DNA of 64,000 bases from assembly GCF_010731695.1 (NCBI RefSeq), contig NZ_AP022586.1:1860001-1924000 (forward strand), written 5' to 3'. This document shows, in pieces, positions 1 to 8,727 of this stretch (position 1 is the stretch's first letter; the number at the start of each line of letters is the position of its first letter). The stretch is from Mycolicibacterium litorale (GTDB lineage: Bacteria > Actinomycetota > Actinomycetes > Mycobacteriales > Mycobacteriaceae). Both the position numbers and the translations under genes were made by a program. A model generated the notes under the pieces. The model was not told the origin of the DNA, ran no database searches, and saw only the letters and a list, made by a program, of their open reading frames with translations.

Positions 1-42
1 ACCGAACGCCTTGCGCAGGCCGGAGATCGATACCGTGGCCAT
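1..42 (-). CDS. Sugar ABC transporter ATP-binding protein, N-terminus only (runs off left edge)
   Basis: Only 14 codons are in the window. They read MATVSISGLRKAFG, which is the usual opening of a sugar-importer ATPase just before the Walker A region. The ATG shares one base with the stop codon of the upstream permease gene (TGATG), so it is the next gene of the same minus-strand transport operon. Position and sequence both fit the ATPase that should energise the two permeases and binding protein that follow. The Walker motifs lie outside the window. Confidence 0.72.
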   Translation of the reverse strand, partial: MATVSISGLRKAFG

Positions 43-920
43 CAGGCTTTCACCGCCCCGAATGACAGGCCCCGCACCAGATAGCGCTGAATGGTCAGCG
101 CCAGGATCAGGGGTGGAAGAGCCGCGATGAGGGCCGCGGCGGCCGTGAGGTTGTAGTACGCCTGCCCGCCACCGCCGAGGAACTTGGTGATCGCCACCGT
201 GACGGTCCCGGCGTTGGTGTCGGCCAGGATCAGCGGGAAGACGTAGTTGTTCCAGGCGAAGATGAACGCCAGCAGCGCCGCAGCGGCGATACCGGGCCGC
301 ACGATCGGCAAGGCCACCATGAGGAACGCGCGCCTGCGGGTGTAGCCGTCGAGCAACGCGGCCTGTTCGAGATCTTCTGGCAGATCCTGGAAGTAGGACC
401 GCAGGATCCACACCACCAGCGGCATCGTGACCAGCTGCAGCACCCAGATCATGCCGACCTTGGTGTCGAACAGGCCGATCTGGTTGTAGATCACGAACAG
501 CGGCACGATCACCATCAGTTCTGGGGCGAACCGGAACGACAGCATCTGGAACATCAGGTCATTGCTGCCCTTGTACTGCCAACGCCCCGCGGCGTAGGCC
601 GCCGGGATCCCGATCACCAGCGACACGATCACCGCACCGCCGCAGTTGATCAGGCTGGTCAGCAGTGACGTCTTGAAGTCGACGCTCGTCATCTGGGTGC
701 CCTTGTCGGAGAGCACGGTGGCGAAGTTGGACCAGGTCGGGCTGAACGAGAAGTACGTGGTGGTCTGCTGTTCGGCGTTCTTCAGCGCCAGCATCAGCAT
801 CCAGAAGATCGGGAACAGCGAGAAGATGAACCAGAACACCAGCCCAACGTCGGCCGCGACCGACCCGATGGACAGGCGCTTCTGGCCGGGCGCGAGCTCG
901 GCCCTGCTGAAAAGTGCCAT
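42..920 (-). CDS. Carbohydrate ABC transporter permease, MalG type
   Basis: 292-residue inner-membrane permease. A first membrane segment lies at about residues 20-42, and the conserved cytoplasmic EAA loop appears as EQAALLDGYTRRRAF with downstream LPIVRPG, the site that docks the ATPase. Length and hydrophobic pattern (about six segments) match the MalG-like half of CUT1 importers. The ATG at 920 was chosen because upstream in-frame sequence overlaps the MalF-type gene and lacks membrane-protein character. It follows that gene by 2 bases and overlaps the ATPase start by one base. The substrate cannot be read from the permease; the neighbouring zinc dehydrogenase and FGGY kinase suggest a sugar or polyol. 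Confidence 0.93.
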   Translation of the reverse strand: MALFSRAELAPGQKRLSIGSVAADVGLVFWFIFSLFPIFWMLMLALKNAEQQTTTYFSFSPTWSNFATVLSDKGTQMTSVDFKTSLLTSLINCGGAVIVSLVIGIPAAYAAGRWQYKGSNDLMFQMLSFRFAPELMVIVPLFVIYNQIGLFDTKVGMIWVLQLVTMPLVVWILRSYFQDLPEDLEQAALLDGYTRRRAFLMVALPIVRPGIAAAALLAFIFAWNNYVFPLILADTNAGTVTVAITKFLGGGGQAYYNLTAAAALIAALPPLILALTIQRYLVRGLSFGAVKA

Positions 921-922
921 GG

Positions 923-1879
923 TTACGACTCCGCTCCGGCAGCACGGCGCTGCGCTTTGCCGAGCACGCTGACGAGGTAGCGCGCGGTGATGAACACGAT
1001 GATCCAGAGCAGCAGCATGTAGGTGCTGCCACGGGAGTAGTCGAGGTTGATGATCGAGTCCTCGAACGCGCCGATCTGCAGGGTGCGGGTGGCCACCCCG
1101 GGGCCGCCGGCGGTCAGCACGTAGATGTGGTCGAACACCTTGAGGTTGTCCATGAACCGGAAGATGACGGCGACCAGGATGTAGGGCCACAGCATCGGCA
1201 GCATCAACTTGCGGAACATGTAGAACCAGCTGGCGCCGTCGACGTCGGAGGCTTCGAACGGCTCCTTGGGCAGCGACCGGATGCCCGCGAGCACCAGGAT
1301 CGCCACGAACGGGGTGAAGATCCACAGGTCGACCAGGATCACCGACCACAGGGCGTTGCCCGAGGACAGCCAGTCGAACGTGTTGCCCAGGCCGAGAACG
1401 TGATTGAGGATGCCGAACTGCGGGTTGAACATCAGCTTCCAGATCACGCCCGCGATCACCGGGGCGATCATCAGCGGTAGGATCAGCACTTTCTCGAAGA
1501 TCTTGCCGATGATGCTGGACCGGTTGAGCAGCAGCGCCAGCCCGACGCCCAGCACGGTCTCGACCGCGGTGGCCACGACGGCGAAGATGCCGGTGACCTT
1601 GACGCTGGACCAGAAGATCTGGTCACCGAGAACGGATGCGAAGTTCTCGAACCAGACGAAGCGCGGGTTGGGGTTGACCGCGGCGTAGTTCAGGAAGGCG
1701 TAGTAGGCGCCGACGAAGAACGGGTACAGGATCCCGATCACGATGACGAGCGCGGGAATCGACAGCAGGTAGGGCCGCAGCTTGCGCCGCCAGGACGGCA
1801 CCTCCGGCAGCGCGCGGCCCGGGGCCTGCGCTGACTGTTCGGGCGAAGCCTCCGGCGCCTTGGGGGTCTGAGTGGTCAT
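923..1879 (-). CDS. Carbohydrate ABC transporter permease, MalF type
   Basis: 318-residue integral membrane permease, partner of the MalG-type protein. An N-terminal Pro/Ala-rich cytoplasmic tail is followed by a first membrane segment at about residues 34-55 and by the EAA loop FEASDVDGASWFYMF, with LPMLWP after it. The ATG at 1879 has a plausible purine-rich ribosome-binding site. A GTG nine codons upstream (1906) is possible, but its AGGAG is only 2 bases away, so it is less likely. The gene sits 32 bases after the binding-protein gene and 2 bases before the MalG gene, as expected for one transcript. Confidence 0.92.
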   Translation of the reverse strand: MTTQTPKAPEASPEQSAQAPGRALPEVPSWRRKLRPYLLSIPALVIVIGILYPFFVGAYYAFLNYAAVNPNPRFVWFENFASVLGDQIFWSSVKVTGIFAVVATAVETVLGVGLALLLNRSSIIGKIFEKVLILPLMIAPVIAGVIWKLMFNPQFGILNHVLGLGNTFDWLSSGNALWSVILVDLWIFTPFVAILVLAGIRSLPKEPFEASDVDGASWFYMFRKLMLPMLWPYILVAVIFRFMDNLKVFDHIYVLTAGGPGVATRTLQIGAFEDSIINLDYSRGSTYMLLLWIIVFITARYLVSVLGKAQRRAAGAES

Positions 1880-1911
1880 GGGTGGCCCTGCTCTTTCATT
1901 GGACACGGCTC

Positions 1912-3339
1912 CTAGAGGTTGACCTTGGAGGTGTTGGTCTTGGCCAGACTGCGCAGCCGGGAGGCGGCGTCGTCCCCGCCGTAGATGTCCTGCAGCGCAA
2001 CGGCCCAGTCCTTCGTGGTGTCGAAGAACTTCGTCTGCGGGGTGAACTGGATCTTCGAGGTGGGAATCACGGTCTCGAAGGTCTCGAGGTACCCGTACTG
2101 GTCGGCGGCGATGCGCTTGAACGTCGTGTCGAACACCGACTGCCGCACCGGATCGGCGTAGATGCCGCCCTCGACGGCCTTGTTCATCGACTCCTTACCG
2201 GTGGCCCACTGGATGAACAGCCAGGCGGGCAGCTTGTTGCGCGAGTTGGCGTTCATCGCCCACGTCCAGGTCCACAGGTTGGTCCTGTAGTTGCCGTCGG
2301 GGCCGGCCGGGCCCGGATACCAGCCCAGATTGCCCGCCTGCGCGCTGGCGCCCGGCTTGTTCTTGGGGTAGGTCGCGCTGTCGGCGTCGTAGACCATCAT
2401 GGCCTTGCCGTCGCCGAGATCGCCGGTGGCGTTGGGGTAGTCGTAGGTCGTCCACGACGTCGGCCCCGCCTCGTGCTGCATCTGGATCCACTTCTTGGTG
2501 AAGTCGACCGCCTTGTCGCCGGCCATCTCGGCGACCAGTTCACGGCCGTCGAAGGTGTAGTCGACGGCACCCTCGCGGACGTACTGCGTCATGAACCCGG
2601 GGTGGATGGTGGCCCACGACTTGGATCCGCGGGTGGCGATGCCGTACCGGTTCTCGGAACGGTCGGTCAGGTCGACCGCCAGCTGGATGAAGTCGTCGAA
2701 GTTGTCGGGCAGCTTCCTGATGCCCCGCCGGTCGAAGTACGCCTTGTTGTAGGCGACGACGTTGTTCTCGAAGCCCCACGGAATCGCCCACTGCCCGCCG
2801 GTGCCCAACGGATTCCCCAGCGAGAAGTCCCACCGGGTGGAGGTGCGGAGACCCTCGAAGATGTCCTCGAAGTCGTACTCGGCGTTCGTGGCCGCGGTGT
2901 TCTGCAGCCAGGGGTTGAGGTCCTCGATCCAGCCGGGCGGACCGTACTGCCAGATGAAGTAGGCGCCGAGCATGAAGGCGTCGTGTTTGCCTGTGCCGCC
3001 GGCCAATTCGGTGTTGAGCTTGGTGAAGTAGTCGGCCTCGGGCACCAGGTCGACGTTGACGTTGATCCCGGTGAGCTCGGTGAACTCCTTGAGCAGCGGC
3101 TGATACGACTGCTGGTACGGGTGGGGGGTCTGCAGGATGTTGATGGTGGACCCGGCGGCCTTGCGCCAGTCGAATCCGCCGGTGACCTCCGACGCCCCGT
3201 TCGGCGCGCTGGCCTTGCCGCCGACGCCGCACGCCGACAGCACCGGAAGTGCGGCGGCGGCCGCACCCGCGACGCCCATGGCGGCCAGCATGTTCCGCCG
3301 CGACAGCTGACGTTGCTGCGCGAACCGATCTCGACTCAT
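1912..3339 (-). CDS. Extracellular sugar-binding lipoprotein with Tat signal
   Basis: 475-residue solute-binding protein. The N-terminus has a twin-arginine motif (LSRRNMLAAMG), a hydrophobic stretch and a lipobox LSAC, so it should be exported folded by Tat and anchored to the outer face of the membrane as a lipoprotein. The rest resembles family-1 extracellular solute-binding proteins of CUT1 importers, with Trp/Tyr-rich stretches typical of sugar binding. Sequence identity does not reveal the ligand. It lies 20 bases after the dehydrogenase gene and 32 bases before the first permease, as part of the same minus-strand operon. TatA and TatC are encoded near 58-59 kb of this window. Confidence 0.93.
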   Translation of the reverse strand: MSRDRFAQQRQLSRRNMLAAMGVAGAAAAALPVLSACGVGGKASAPNGASEVTGGFDWRKAAGSTINILQTPHPYQQSYQPLLKEFTELTGINVNVDLVPEADYFTKLNTELAGGTGKHDAFMLGAYFIWQYGPPGWIEDLNPWLQNTAATNAEYDFEDIFEGLRTSTRWDFSLGNPLGTGGQWAIPWGFENNVVAYNKAYFDRRGIRKLPDNFDDFIQLAVDLTDRSENRYGIATRGSKSWATIHPGFMTQYVREGAVDYTFDGRELVAEMAGDKAVDFTKKWIQMQHEAGPTSWTTYDYPNATGDLGDGKAMMVYDADSATYPKNKPGASAQAGNLGWYPGPAGPDGNYRTNLWTWTWAMNANSRNKLPAWLFIQWATGKESMNKAVEGGIYADPVRQSVFDTTFKRIAADQYGYLETFETVIPTSKIQFTPQTKFFDTTKDWAVALQDIYGGDDAASRLRSLAKTNTSKVNL

Positions 3340-3359
3340 GTGGTGTGTTCCTTCGGCTC

Positions 3360-4448
3360 TCAGGCGGGGATCAGCGAGACCTTGACCGACTCTTTGCCGC
3401 TGGCCACCAGGTCGAGGCCCTTCTGGAAGTCGGTGAGCGGCAACTGATGTGTGCAGATCTCGTCCATCGGCAGGACGCCGGACTCGATCATCTTGATGGC
3501 CGCGGGCCAGCAGTACGGCCCGAGGTGCGCGCCGAGGACGTCGAGTTCCTTGTCGTCGCTGATGATGCTCCAGTCGACCTTCACGTCGCTGCCGAAGACG
3601 CCGTACTCGACGTAGCGGCCGAGCTTGCGCAGCAGGTTGAGGCCCTGCGGGACCGCCGACGTGTGGCCCGTGCCTTCGAGGTAGACGTCCGCGCCGTAGC
3701 CGTCGGTGAGGTCCTTGACGATCTTCTCGGCGTCCTGTTCGGCGATGTTGATCGTAAGATCGGCGCCGCACTTCTCGGCGAGCTTGAGCTTCTCGGGCGC
3801 CATGTCCAGGGCGATGACCCGCATCGGGTTCTTGGCCCTTGCGCCGGCGATCATGCCGAGTCCGATCGGCCCGCAACCGGCCACCACGACGGTGTCCTCG
3901 AAGGTGATCTGGGCCCGCTCGACGGCGTGTAGCGAGCAGGACAGCGGTTCGGCGAACGCGGCGTGCTGGGGCTTGATGTCCTTGGACACCTTGTGCACCA
4001 GCGCTTCCGCCGGATAGACCATGTAGCTGGCCATGGCCCCGGGTGTGCGGCGCTTGAAGCCGTAGAGGTCGTGGGGCTGGCACATGTGGTACTGGCCGCG
4101 CTTGCAGAAACGGCACTCCCAGCACGGGACGATCTGCTCGGAGACCACGCGGTCGCCGACCGCGATCCCCCACCGCTGCGCGGCGTCGTCGTCGAGTTCG
4201 ACGACGGTGCCGACGAATTCGTGACCGGGGATCACCATGGTCTCGGCCCATGCCGGCCGGTTCTCGTCACCCCAGAACTTCGCCGCACCGTGGTAGCACT
4301 TCAGGTCGCTGGCGCAGATCCCGACCGCTTCCACCCGGATCAGCGCTTCGCCCGGTCCGCGCTGCGGGACGGCGATCTCCTCGAGTCGGTAGTCGTGCGG
4401 TCCGTGGCAGACCACTGCTTGCATCTTTTCCGGGATCTGATCGGGCAT
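3360..4448 (-). CDS. Zinc-dependent alcohol/polyol dehydrogenase (MDR family)
   Basis: 362-residue medium-chain dehydrogenase. The catalytic zinc region is visible (GICASDLK and GHEFVG). The four structural-zinc cysteines are in CWECRFCKRGQYHMC, and the NAD(P) Rossmann loop reads VAGCGPIGLG. It should oxidise a sugar alcohol to a ketose in the cytoplasm. The ATG at 4448 is preceded by a strong AGGAGG. It is the first gene of the transport operon, so catabolism and uptake are co-transcribed. From memory, M. smegmatis uses comparable transporter/zinc-dehydrogenase/kinase sets for tetritols (threitol, erythritol); whether this locus serves those or a pentitol is open. Confidence 0.9.
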   Translation of the reverse strand: MPDQIPEKMQAVVCHGPHDYRLEEIAVPQRGPGEALIRVEAVGICASDLKCYHGAAKFWGDENRPAWAETMVIPGHEFVGTVVELDDDAAQRWGIAVGDRVVSEQIVPCWECRFCKRGQYHMCQPHDLYGFKRRTPGAMASYMVYPAEALVHKVSKDIKPQHAAFAEPLSCSLHAVERAQITFEDTVVVAGCGPIGLGMIAGARAKNPMRVIALDMAPEKLKLAEKCGADLTINIAEQDAEKIVKDLTDGYGADVYLEGTGHTSAVPQGLNLLRKLGRYVEYGVFGSDVKVDWSIISDDKELDVLGAHLGPYCWPAAIKMIESGVLPMDEICTHQLPLTDFQKGLDLVASGKESVKVSLIPA

Positions 4449-4511
4449 TCGAGGGCTCCTCCTGTGTGGCTGCGCTCACACTAACCAACGGGGTGCACAT
4501 CTGTCCAGAAC

Positions 4512-4537
4512 ATCTGTTCAGCGAGAATCTGTTCAGC
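4512..4537. promoter_or_regulatory. Direct-repeat candidate operator between polyol operon and SorC regulator
   Basis: The 11-base word ATCTGTTCAGC occurs perfectly twice, at 4512-4522 and 4527-4537, a 15-base period. A third TGTTCA follows at 4544-4549, and a related CTGTCCAG lies at 4501-4508. The repeats lie in the short region between two divergent genes, upstream of both the dehydrogenase operon and the regulator. That is where a SorC-type regulator would be expected to bind. Binding is inferred from position and repetition only. Confidence 0.5.
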
Positions 4538-4566
4538 TCTGCGTGTTCAATGTCATACTTCATCTC

Positions 4567-5586
4567 GTGCCCCGGTCCGCACAGTCCTCGAGCCCGCCCG
4601 GCGTCGACGGTTCACCGTCCGACGCCGACGCCGGCCATTTCCCCGCTTCGCTGCTGTACGCCGCGGCGAAGCTGTACTACACCGAGGACGCCACGCAGGC
4701 CGAGGTGGCGACGCAACTCGGCACCAGCCGCGCGACCGTCAGCCGCCTCCTCGCCGAGGCCAAACGCCGCGGCATCGTGCGCATCGAAGTCGTCCAGCCT
4801 GCCGAGCTCACCTCCGGCGACCTCGGCGACCGGGTGGCCCGCGCGTTGTCGTTGACGACGGTCTTCCTCAGCCACCCCCTGCCCCAGCCGGGTCCCGGCC
4901 GCGGCATCGTCGACGTGATGGGCGCCGCGCTGGCGCCCGCCGTCGGACAGGCGCTGTCGGGCGCAGGCCTGCTACCCGGCGACGTGTTGCTGGTGTCGTC
5001 GGGACGCACCGTCTACGAGGTGGCCCAGTACGACCTCGTGCCGCTGCCCGGCGTGCTGGTGGCTCCGACGGTCGGCGGCAACGACCAGCCCGAGGAGTGG
5101 TACCAGACCAACGAGATCACCCGGCGGGTCGCCAACCGGGTCAACGGCAGGCCCAACTACCTGTTCGCGCCCGCGCTGCCCGGACCCGACCTGTACCCGT
5201 CCCTGCTCAAGGACCCGAGTATCCAGCGGGTGCTGCACCTGTGGCCGCATGCCCGCTGCGCGCTGATGGGCGTCGGGGCGCCACCGCTGATGCGTTCGGA
5301 CATCCCGCAATTCGTACCGACGCGGTCGAATTCGTTGCGTGCCGCGGTCGGCGACGTGTGCTCGCGCTTCTACGACCGCGACGGCAACGAGGTCGATTTC
5401 GAGGGCAGCGACCGCCTGATCGCCGTCGAACTCGAGGCGCTGCGCCATGTTCCGGTGACGATCGCGGTGGCGGTGGGCCAGGACAAGGTGTCCTCGATCA
5501 TCGCAGGCGCCCGCGGCGGCTACTTCAACCAGCTGGTCACCGATCCGGCGACCGCCGCGGCGATCCTGGACAGCGTCGAGGGCTGA
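4567..5586 (+). CDS. SorC/DeoR-type sugar-responsive transcriptional regulator
   Basis: 339-residue cytoplasmic regulator. An N-terminal helix-turn-helix lies at about residues 30-70 (AEVATQLGTSRATVSRLL). The remaining ~260 residues form a SorC-type sugar-phosphate sensing domain. It is transcribed divergently from the dehydrogenase/ABC operon and is the likely local controller. The GTG at 4567 was preferred because a GTG at 4543 overlaps the third copy of the candidate operator; neither has a clear ribosome-binding site, so the start is uncertain by eight codons. It ends 1 base before the stop of the convergent FGGY kinase gene. Confidence 0.87.
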   Translation: MPRSAQSSSPPGVDGSPSDADAGHFPASLLYAAAKLYYTEDATQAEVATQLGTSRATVSRLLAEAKRRGIVRIEVVQPAELTSGDLGDRVARALSLTTVFLSHPLPQPGPGRGIVDVMGAALAPAVGQALSGAGLLPGDVLLVSSGRTVYEVAQYDLVPLPGVLVAPTVGGNDQPEEWYQTNEITRRVANRVNGRPNYLFAPALPGPDLYPSLLKDPSIQRVLHLWPHARCALMGVGAPPLMRSDIPQFVPTRSNSLRAAVGDVCSRFYDRDGNEVDFEGSDRLIAVELEALRHVPVTIAVAVGQDKVSSIIAGARGGYFNQLVTDPATAAAILDSVEG

Positions 5587-5587
5587 C

Positions 5588-7069
5588 TCACTCCGGGTCG
5601 AGGGCCGAGAGTCGGTGCACCTGTTCGCGGGTGGCCGGATACAGCCCGCACCAGGTGTCGTACAGGTCGTCGTAAAGGGCGCGGCGCCGCGGGTCGGGCT
5701 GGATCTCCCGAGACATCCGAGTCCAGTCGGTGCTGGGTGCGACCAGGCCGGTCCCGATCGCGGCGAGCAGCGCGTCGCCGTAGCTGGCGCCGATCGCCTG
5801 CTCGGGCACCAGTTGCGGGCGGCCGGTGATGTCGCTGAGCGCCTGCGCCCAGACCGGACTGCGCAGACCGCCGCCGACGGCCACCGTCCTGATCGCGCTG
5901 TGCGCGTCGTCGAATCGTTCGAGGATCTGCCGGATACCGAACGAGATCCCCTCGTACGCGGCGCGAAACAGGTGTCCGCGGCCGTGGCGCAGCGTCAGCC
6001 CGGCCACCACCCCGCGGGCCAGCGGGTCGAACACCGGGGTTCGCTCACCGGCGAGGTACGGCAGCATCAGCAAGCCCTCGCTGCCCGGTGGCACGGCCGA
6101 CGCTTCTTCGGTCAACTCGTCGAACGACGCGCCGCCGGTGGTCGCCTGAAGCCAGCCGATGAGGCTGCCCGCCGTCGACGTCCCGGCCGCCAGCGCGAGG
6201 GTGCCGTGCTCGACACCGGTGGTGGTCCACAGCGTCGGATCGCTGTGGTACTCGTCGATGACCTGGACGAGGAACATCGTCGACCCGTACATCAGCATCT
6301 GGTCGCCGGGTTGGCGCACCCCCACCGAGAACGCCTCGGAGTAGGCGTCGATGGTGCCCGCCGAGACCGGGGTCCCCGCGGGCACACCGGTCTGGTCCGC
6401 CGCCTCGGAGGTGACGGTGCCCACCACGTCGCTCGGCCACACCAGCCGCGGCAGCGGCAGATGCCCGCAGATCCGGGCGGCCCAGTCGTGGTTCCAGTCG
6501 AAGCGGCGGGTGGCGTATAGCGGATCGCACTGGCTGGCCGTGTGGTGGTCGATCACGTATTCACCGGTCAGCTTGGCGGCGATGAACGAATTCGATCCGT
6601 ACCAGCCCGTCGCGCGGTCGAAGACGTCGGGTTCGTGCCGCCGCACCCATTCCAGTTTGGGTCCGACCGCCTGACTGGACAGCAGCGTGCCCGCCCGCTC
6701 CAATATCTCTGACTCCCCGAATTCCGCTGTGAGCGAAGCGATTTCGGCGGTGGCCCGGGTGTCGATGCCGTAGAGGATCGCCGGCCGCAGCGGACGAAGC
6801 TGATCGTCGCAGAGCACCAGGCACGGGCCCACTCCGCTCACGCACATGCCGGCCACCACACCGCCGCCGGGCACCTGGGCCATCAGCGCGCGGCTGATCT
6901 GGCAGACCTCGCGCCACCACAGCGCTTCGGCGTCCGCCTCCGCCCAGCCGGGACGCGGCAGACTCATCGAGTGGGCGATGGTCTCCGACGCGATCACCGC
7001 GCCGTGCGCGTCGACGAGTACGCCTTTGGTGCTCCCCGTCCCGATGTCGATACCGAGCAGCAGATCCAC
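5588..7069 (-). CDS. FGGY-family carbohydrate kinase
   Basis: 493-residue sugar kinase of the xylulokinase/glycerol kinase superfamily. The N-terminal phosphate loop reads GIDIGTGSTKG, and the C-terminal ATP-binding glycine loop reads VAVGGGLRSPVW, followed by IGASYGDALLA. It should phosphorylate the ketose released by the neighbouring dehydrogenase. A second, more divergent FGGY kinase is encoded at 10004-11401, so the substrates are probably not the same. The gene is convergent with the SorC regulator and starts 31 bases after the thioesterase gene on the same strand, so it may be read from that promoter. Confidence 0.9.
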   Translation of the reverse strand: MDLLLGIDIGTGSTKGVLVDAHGAVIASETIAHSMSLPRPGWAEADAEALWWREVCQISRALMAQVPGGGVVAGMCVSGVGPCLVLCDDQLRPLRPAILYGIDTRATAEIASLTAEFGESEILERAGTLLSSQAVGPKLEWVRRHEPDVFDRATGWYGSNSFIAAKLTGEYVIDHHTASQCDPLYATRRFDWNHDWAARICGHLPLPRLVWPSDVVGTVTSEAADQTGVPAGTPVSAGTIDAYSEAFSVGVRQPGDQMLMYGSTMFLVQVIDEYHSDPTLWTTTGVEHGTLALAAGTSTAGSLIGWLQATTGGASFDELTEEASAVPPGSEGLLMLPYLAGERTPVFDPLARGVVAGLTLRHGRGHLFRAAYEGISFGIRQILERFDDAHSAIRTVAVGGGLRSPVWAQALSDITGRPQLVPEQAIGASYGDALLAAIGTGLVAPSTDWTRMSREIQPDPRRRALYDDLYDTWCGLYPATREQVHRLSALDPE

Positions 7070-7100
7070 GTGCCAAACCCTACGTCGTCAGCGGTGGGCG

Positions 7101-7913
7101 TCAGTGCGTCCTGGAGGGAAACGGGTCGTTGCCGAAATCGATCTGCGCGGCGGGGTTGCTGACCGCGGTCACCATGCCCGAACCGAACGCGCCCCGCCGG
7201 TCATACAGCGTCGCGGTGCCCACGGAGATGCCGTCGGACACCCAGTGCGAATCCGCCTGCACCCCGACCCATTCGTCGACCGGCAGCCGCGAGAGCGCGA
7301 CCGTGAGATCACCGTTGATGTAGCCGACCCCCGCCGTGCCGAGGTTGGTGACCAGGCTGGTGCCCTCGGCCGCCACCACCGCACGGACGAACGGGGAGTT
7401 CTCGGTACCGGCGACCACCTGTATCGAGCGGCTCCAGCTGCGCTTGCGGGCGGTGTTCTGGTGGTCGACGATCGCGTGCGTCCAGCCCTGCCCGTCACTG
7501 CCCAGGTGGATCGCCCGCGACGGATCGACATCGGCGGGCACGTCGAAGTCGCCCGGCGGCACCCATTCGGCACCGCGCGGCGCTTCGGCCCGCCGGTACT
7601 GCACGAGCGTCGCGCGCGCGACCGTGACCCCGTCCTGCACCAGCTCGCACTCGGAGTTGCGCACCCGCCTGCCGTCGCGCACCAGATTCGTCTTCGCCGT
7701 CGTCGGGACGCCTCGGGCCGCCTTGAACAGGTCCACGGTGAGACGCGTCGGCAGGAAGTCGTCCAGGCCGTACTCCAGCTCCAGCACCTGCGCCGCAAGG
7801 CCCACCACCGCGGGGCCGTTGAGGTGGTCGTCGCCCCAGTGGCTCTGCGCGAAGCGGGTCGGAACGAACGCACCGTCGTCGGTGGGTTCGAAGTGGACGA
7901 GTAGCTCGCTCAT
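7101..7913 (-). CDS. Acyl-CoA thioesterase-like protein
   Basis: 270-residue protein resembling mycobacterial two-hotdog thioesterases. The N-terminal half (TRFAQSHWGDDHLNGPAV) and the C-terminal half (WVGVQADSHWVSDGISVG) each look like a hotdog repeat. Such enzymes hydrolyse acyl-CoA to free acid and CoA. No catalytic residue can be assigned with confidence from the text alone. It is divergent from the flavodoxin-like gene at 8003 and could share a transcript with the FGGY kinase downstream, although the two functions have no obvious link. Confidence 0.75.
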   Translation of the reverse strand: MSELLVHFEPTDDGAFVPTRFAQSHWGDDHLNGPAVVGLAAQVLELEYGLDDFLPTRLTVDLFKAARGVPTTAKTNLVRDGRRVRNSECELVQDGVTVARATLVQYRRAEAPRGAEWVPPGDFDVPADVDPSRAIHLGSDGQGWTHAIVDHQNTARKRSWSRSIQVVAGTENSPFVRAVVAAEGTSLVTNLGTAGVGYINGDLTVALSRLPVDEWVGVQADSHWVSDGISVGTATLYDRRGAFGSGMVTAVSNPAAQIDFGNDPFPSRTH

Positions 7914-7973
7914 CCCGGCATCGTCGCACAGCCGGGGTGACCAACCCGTGACGGCCGCCGTGGGCTGATTTCC

Positions 7974-7990
7974 ACCCGCCGACGGCGGGT
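7974..7990. other. Short hairpin in the divergent 5' region
   Basis: Perfect 7-base inverted repeat ACCCGCC / GGCGGGT with a 3-base loop, 12 bases before the ATG of the flavodoxin-like gene. It could be a leader hairpin or part of an operator between the two divergent genes. No T-run follows, so it is not a typical terminator. Confidence 0.35.
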
Positions 7991-8002
7991 AGACGCCCCG
8001 CT

Positions 8003-8632
8003 ATGACCACCTCCGATCAGAACCGGACCCTGCGCGCCGTCGGTCTGGTGTGCACCCTCAAACCGAGCCCGGCACCGTCGAGCAGCATCGTCATCGCCGA
8101 GCAGTTGTTCGAACCGATGCGCAAGGCGGGCGTCGAGTGCGAGATCGTGCGCTGCGTCGACCATGCACTGCATCCCGGCGTCGAAGCCGATATGGGGCCC
8201 GGCGACGAGTGGCCGGCCCTGCTCGAGAAGATCGTCGCGGCTGACATCGTCGTCGTCTCCACCCCGACCTGGGTGGGGCACATGTCGAGCGTCGCTCAGC
8301 GGGTGCTCGAACGCCTCGACGCCGAACTGTCCGAGACCGACGACGCGGGCCGGCCCCGCCAGGTCGGCAAAGTGGCGCTGGCCGCGGTCGTCGGGAACGA
8401 GGACGGCGCCCATAAGATCGTCGCCGATCTGTTCCAGGCGCTCAACGACATCGGCTTCACCATCCCCGCGCAGGGCTGCACCTACTGGAACGACGAGGCG
8501 ATGGGCGGGCGGGACTTCAAGGATCTCGACGAGACGCCGGGGGCCGTCGCCAGCACCACCGAGACCGCTGCGCGTAACGCGATGCACCTCGCGCGGGTGC
8601 TGCGCGACAACCCGTATCCCGCCTACTCCTGA
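8003..8632 (+). CDS. Flavodoxin-like / NADPH-dependent FMN reductase family protein
   Basis: 209-residue cytoplasmic protein with a flavodoxin-like fold. A first beta strand (RAVGLVCTLKPSPAPSSS) leads into a phosphate-binding loop. The central strand carries VVVSTPTWVGHMSS, typical of the FMN-binding segment, and a third region reads AAVVGNEDGAHKI. It probably binds FMN and acts as a quinone or NAD(P)H-dependent reductase; the substrate is unknown. It is a single-gene unit divergent from the thioesterase and followed by a 60-base intergenic repeat. Confidence 0.82.
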   Translation: MTTSDQNRTLRAVGLVCTLKPSPAPSSSIVIAEQLFEPMRKAGVECEIVRCVDHALHPGVEADMGPGDEWPALLEKIVAADIVVVSTPTWVGHMSSVAQRVLERLDAELSETDDAGRPRQVGKVALAAVVGNEDGAHKIVADLFQALNDIGFTIPAQGCTYWNDEAMGGRDFKDLDETPGAVASTTETAARNAMHLARVLRDNPYPAYS

Positions 8633-8655
8633 GCACCGCCGATAGGCGACGCCCC

Positions 8656-8715
8656 GCGAGCGTGCGCAAACCGCTTGCGTCACACGGCGTGTCGCGCGCA
8701 AGCGCGCACTCTCGC
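8656..8715. repeat. Dispersed intergenic palindromic repeat, copy 1
   Basis: A 60-base element whose ends are an imperfect inverted repeat: GCGAGCGTGCGC at the left and GCGCACTCTCGC at the right match in 11 of 12 pairs. It fills the gap between the convergent flavodoxin-like and acyl-CoA dehydrogenase genes. A related copy is at 17787-17847. Both share the exact word CGGCGTGTCGC at the same offset (29 bases from the left end). Confidence 0.6.
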
Positions 8716-8727
8716 CGCAGGACCGGA

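Noticed and set aside
1882..3447. A 521-residue open frame opposite the sugar-binding lipoprotein
   Set aside because: Antisense shadow; composition typical of a shadow, whereas the other strand has a Tat signal, lipobox and family sequence.
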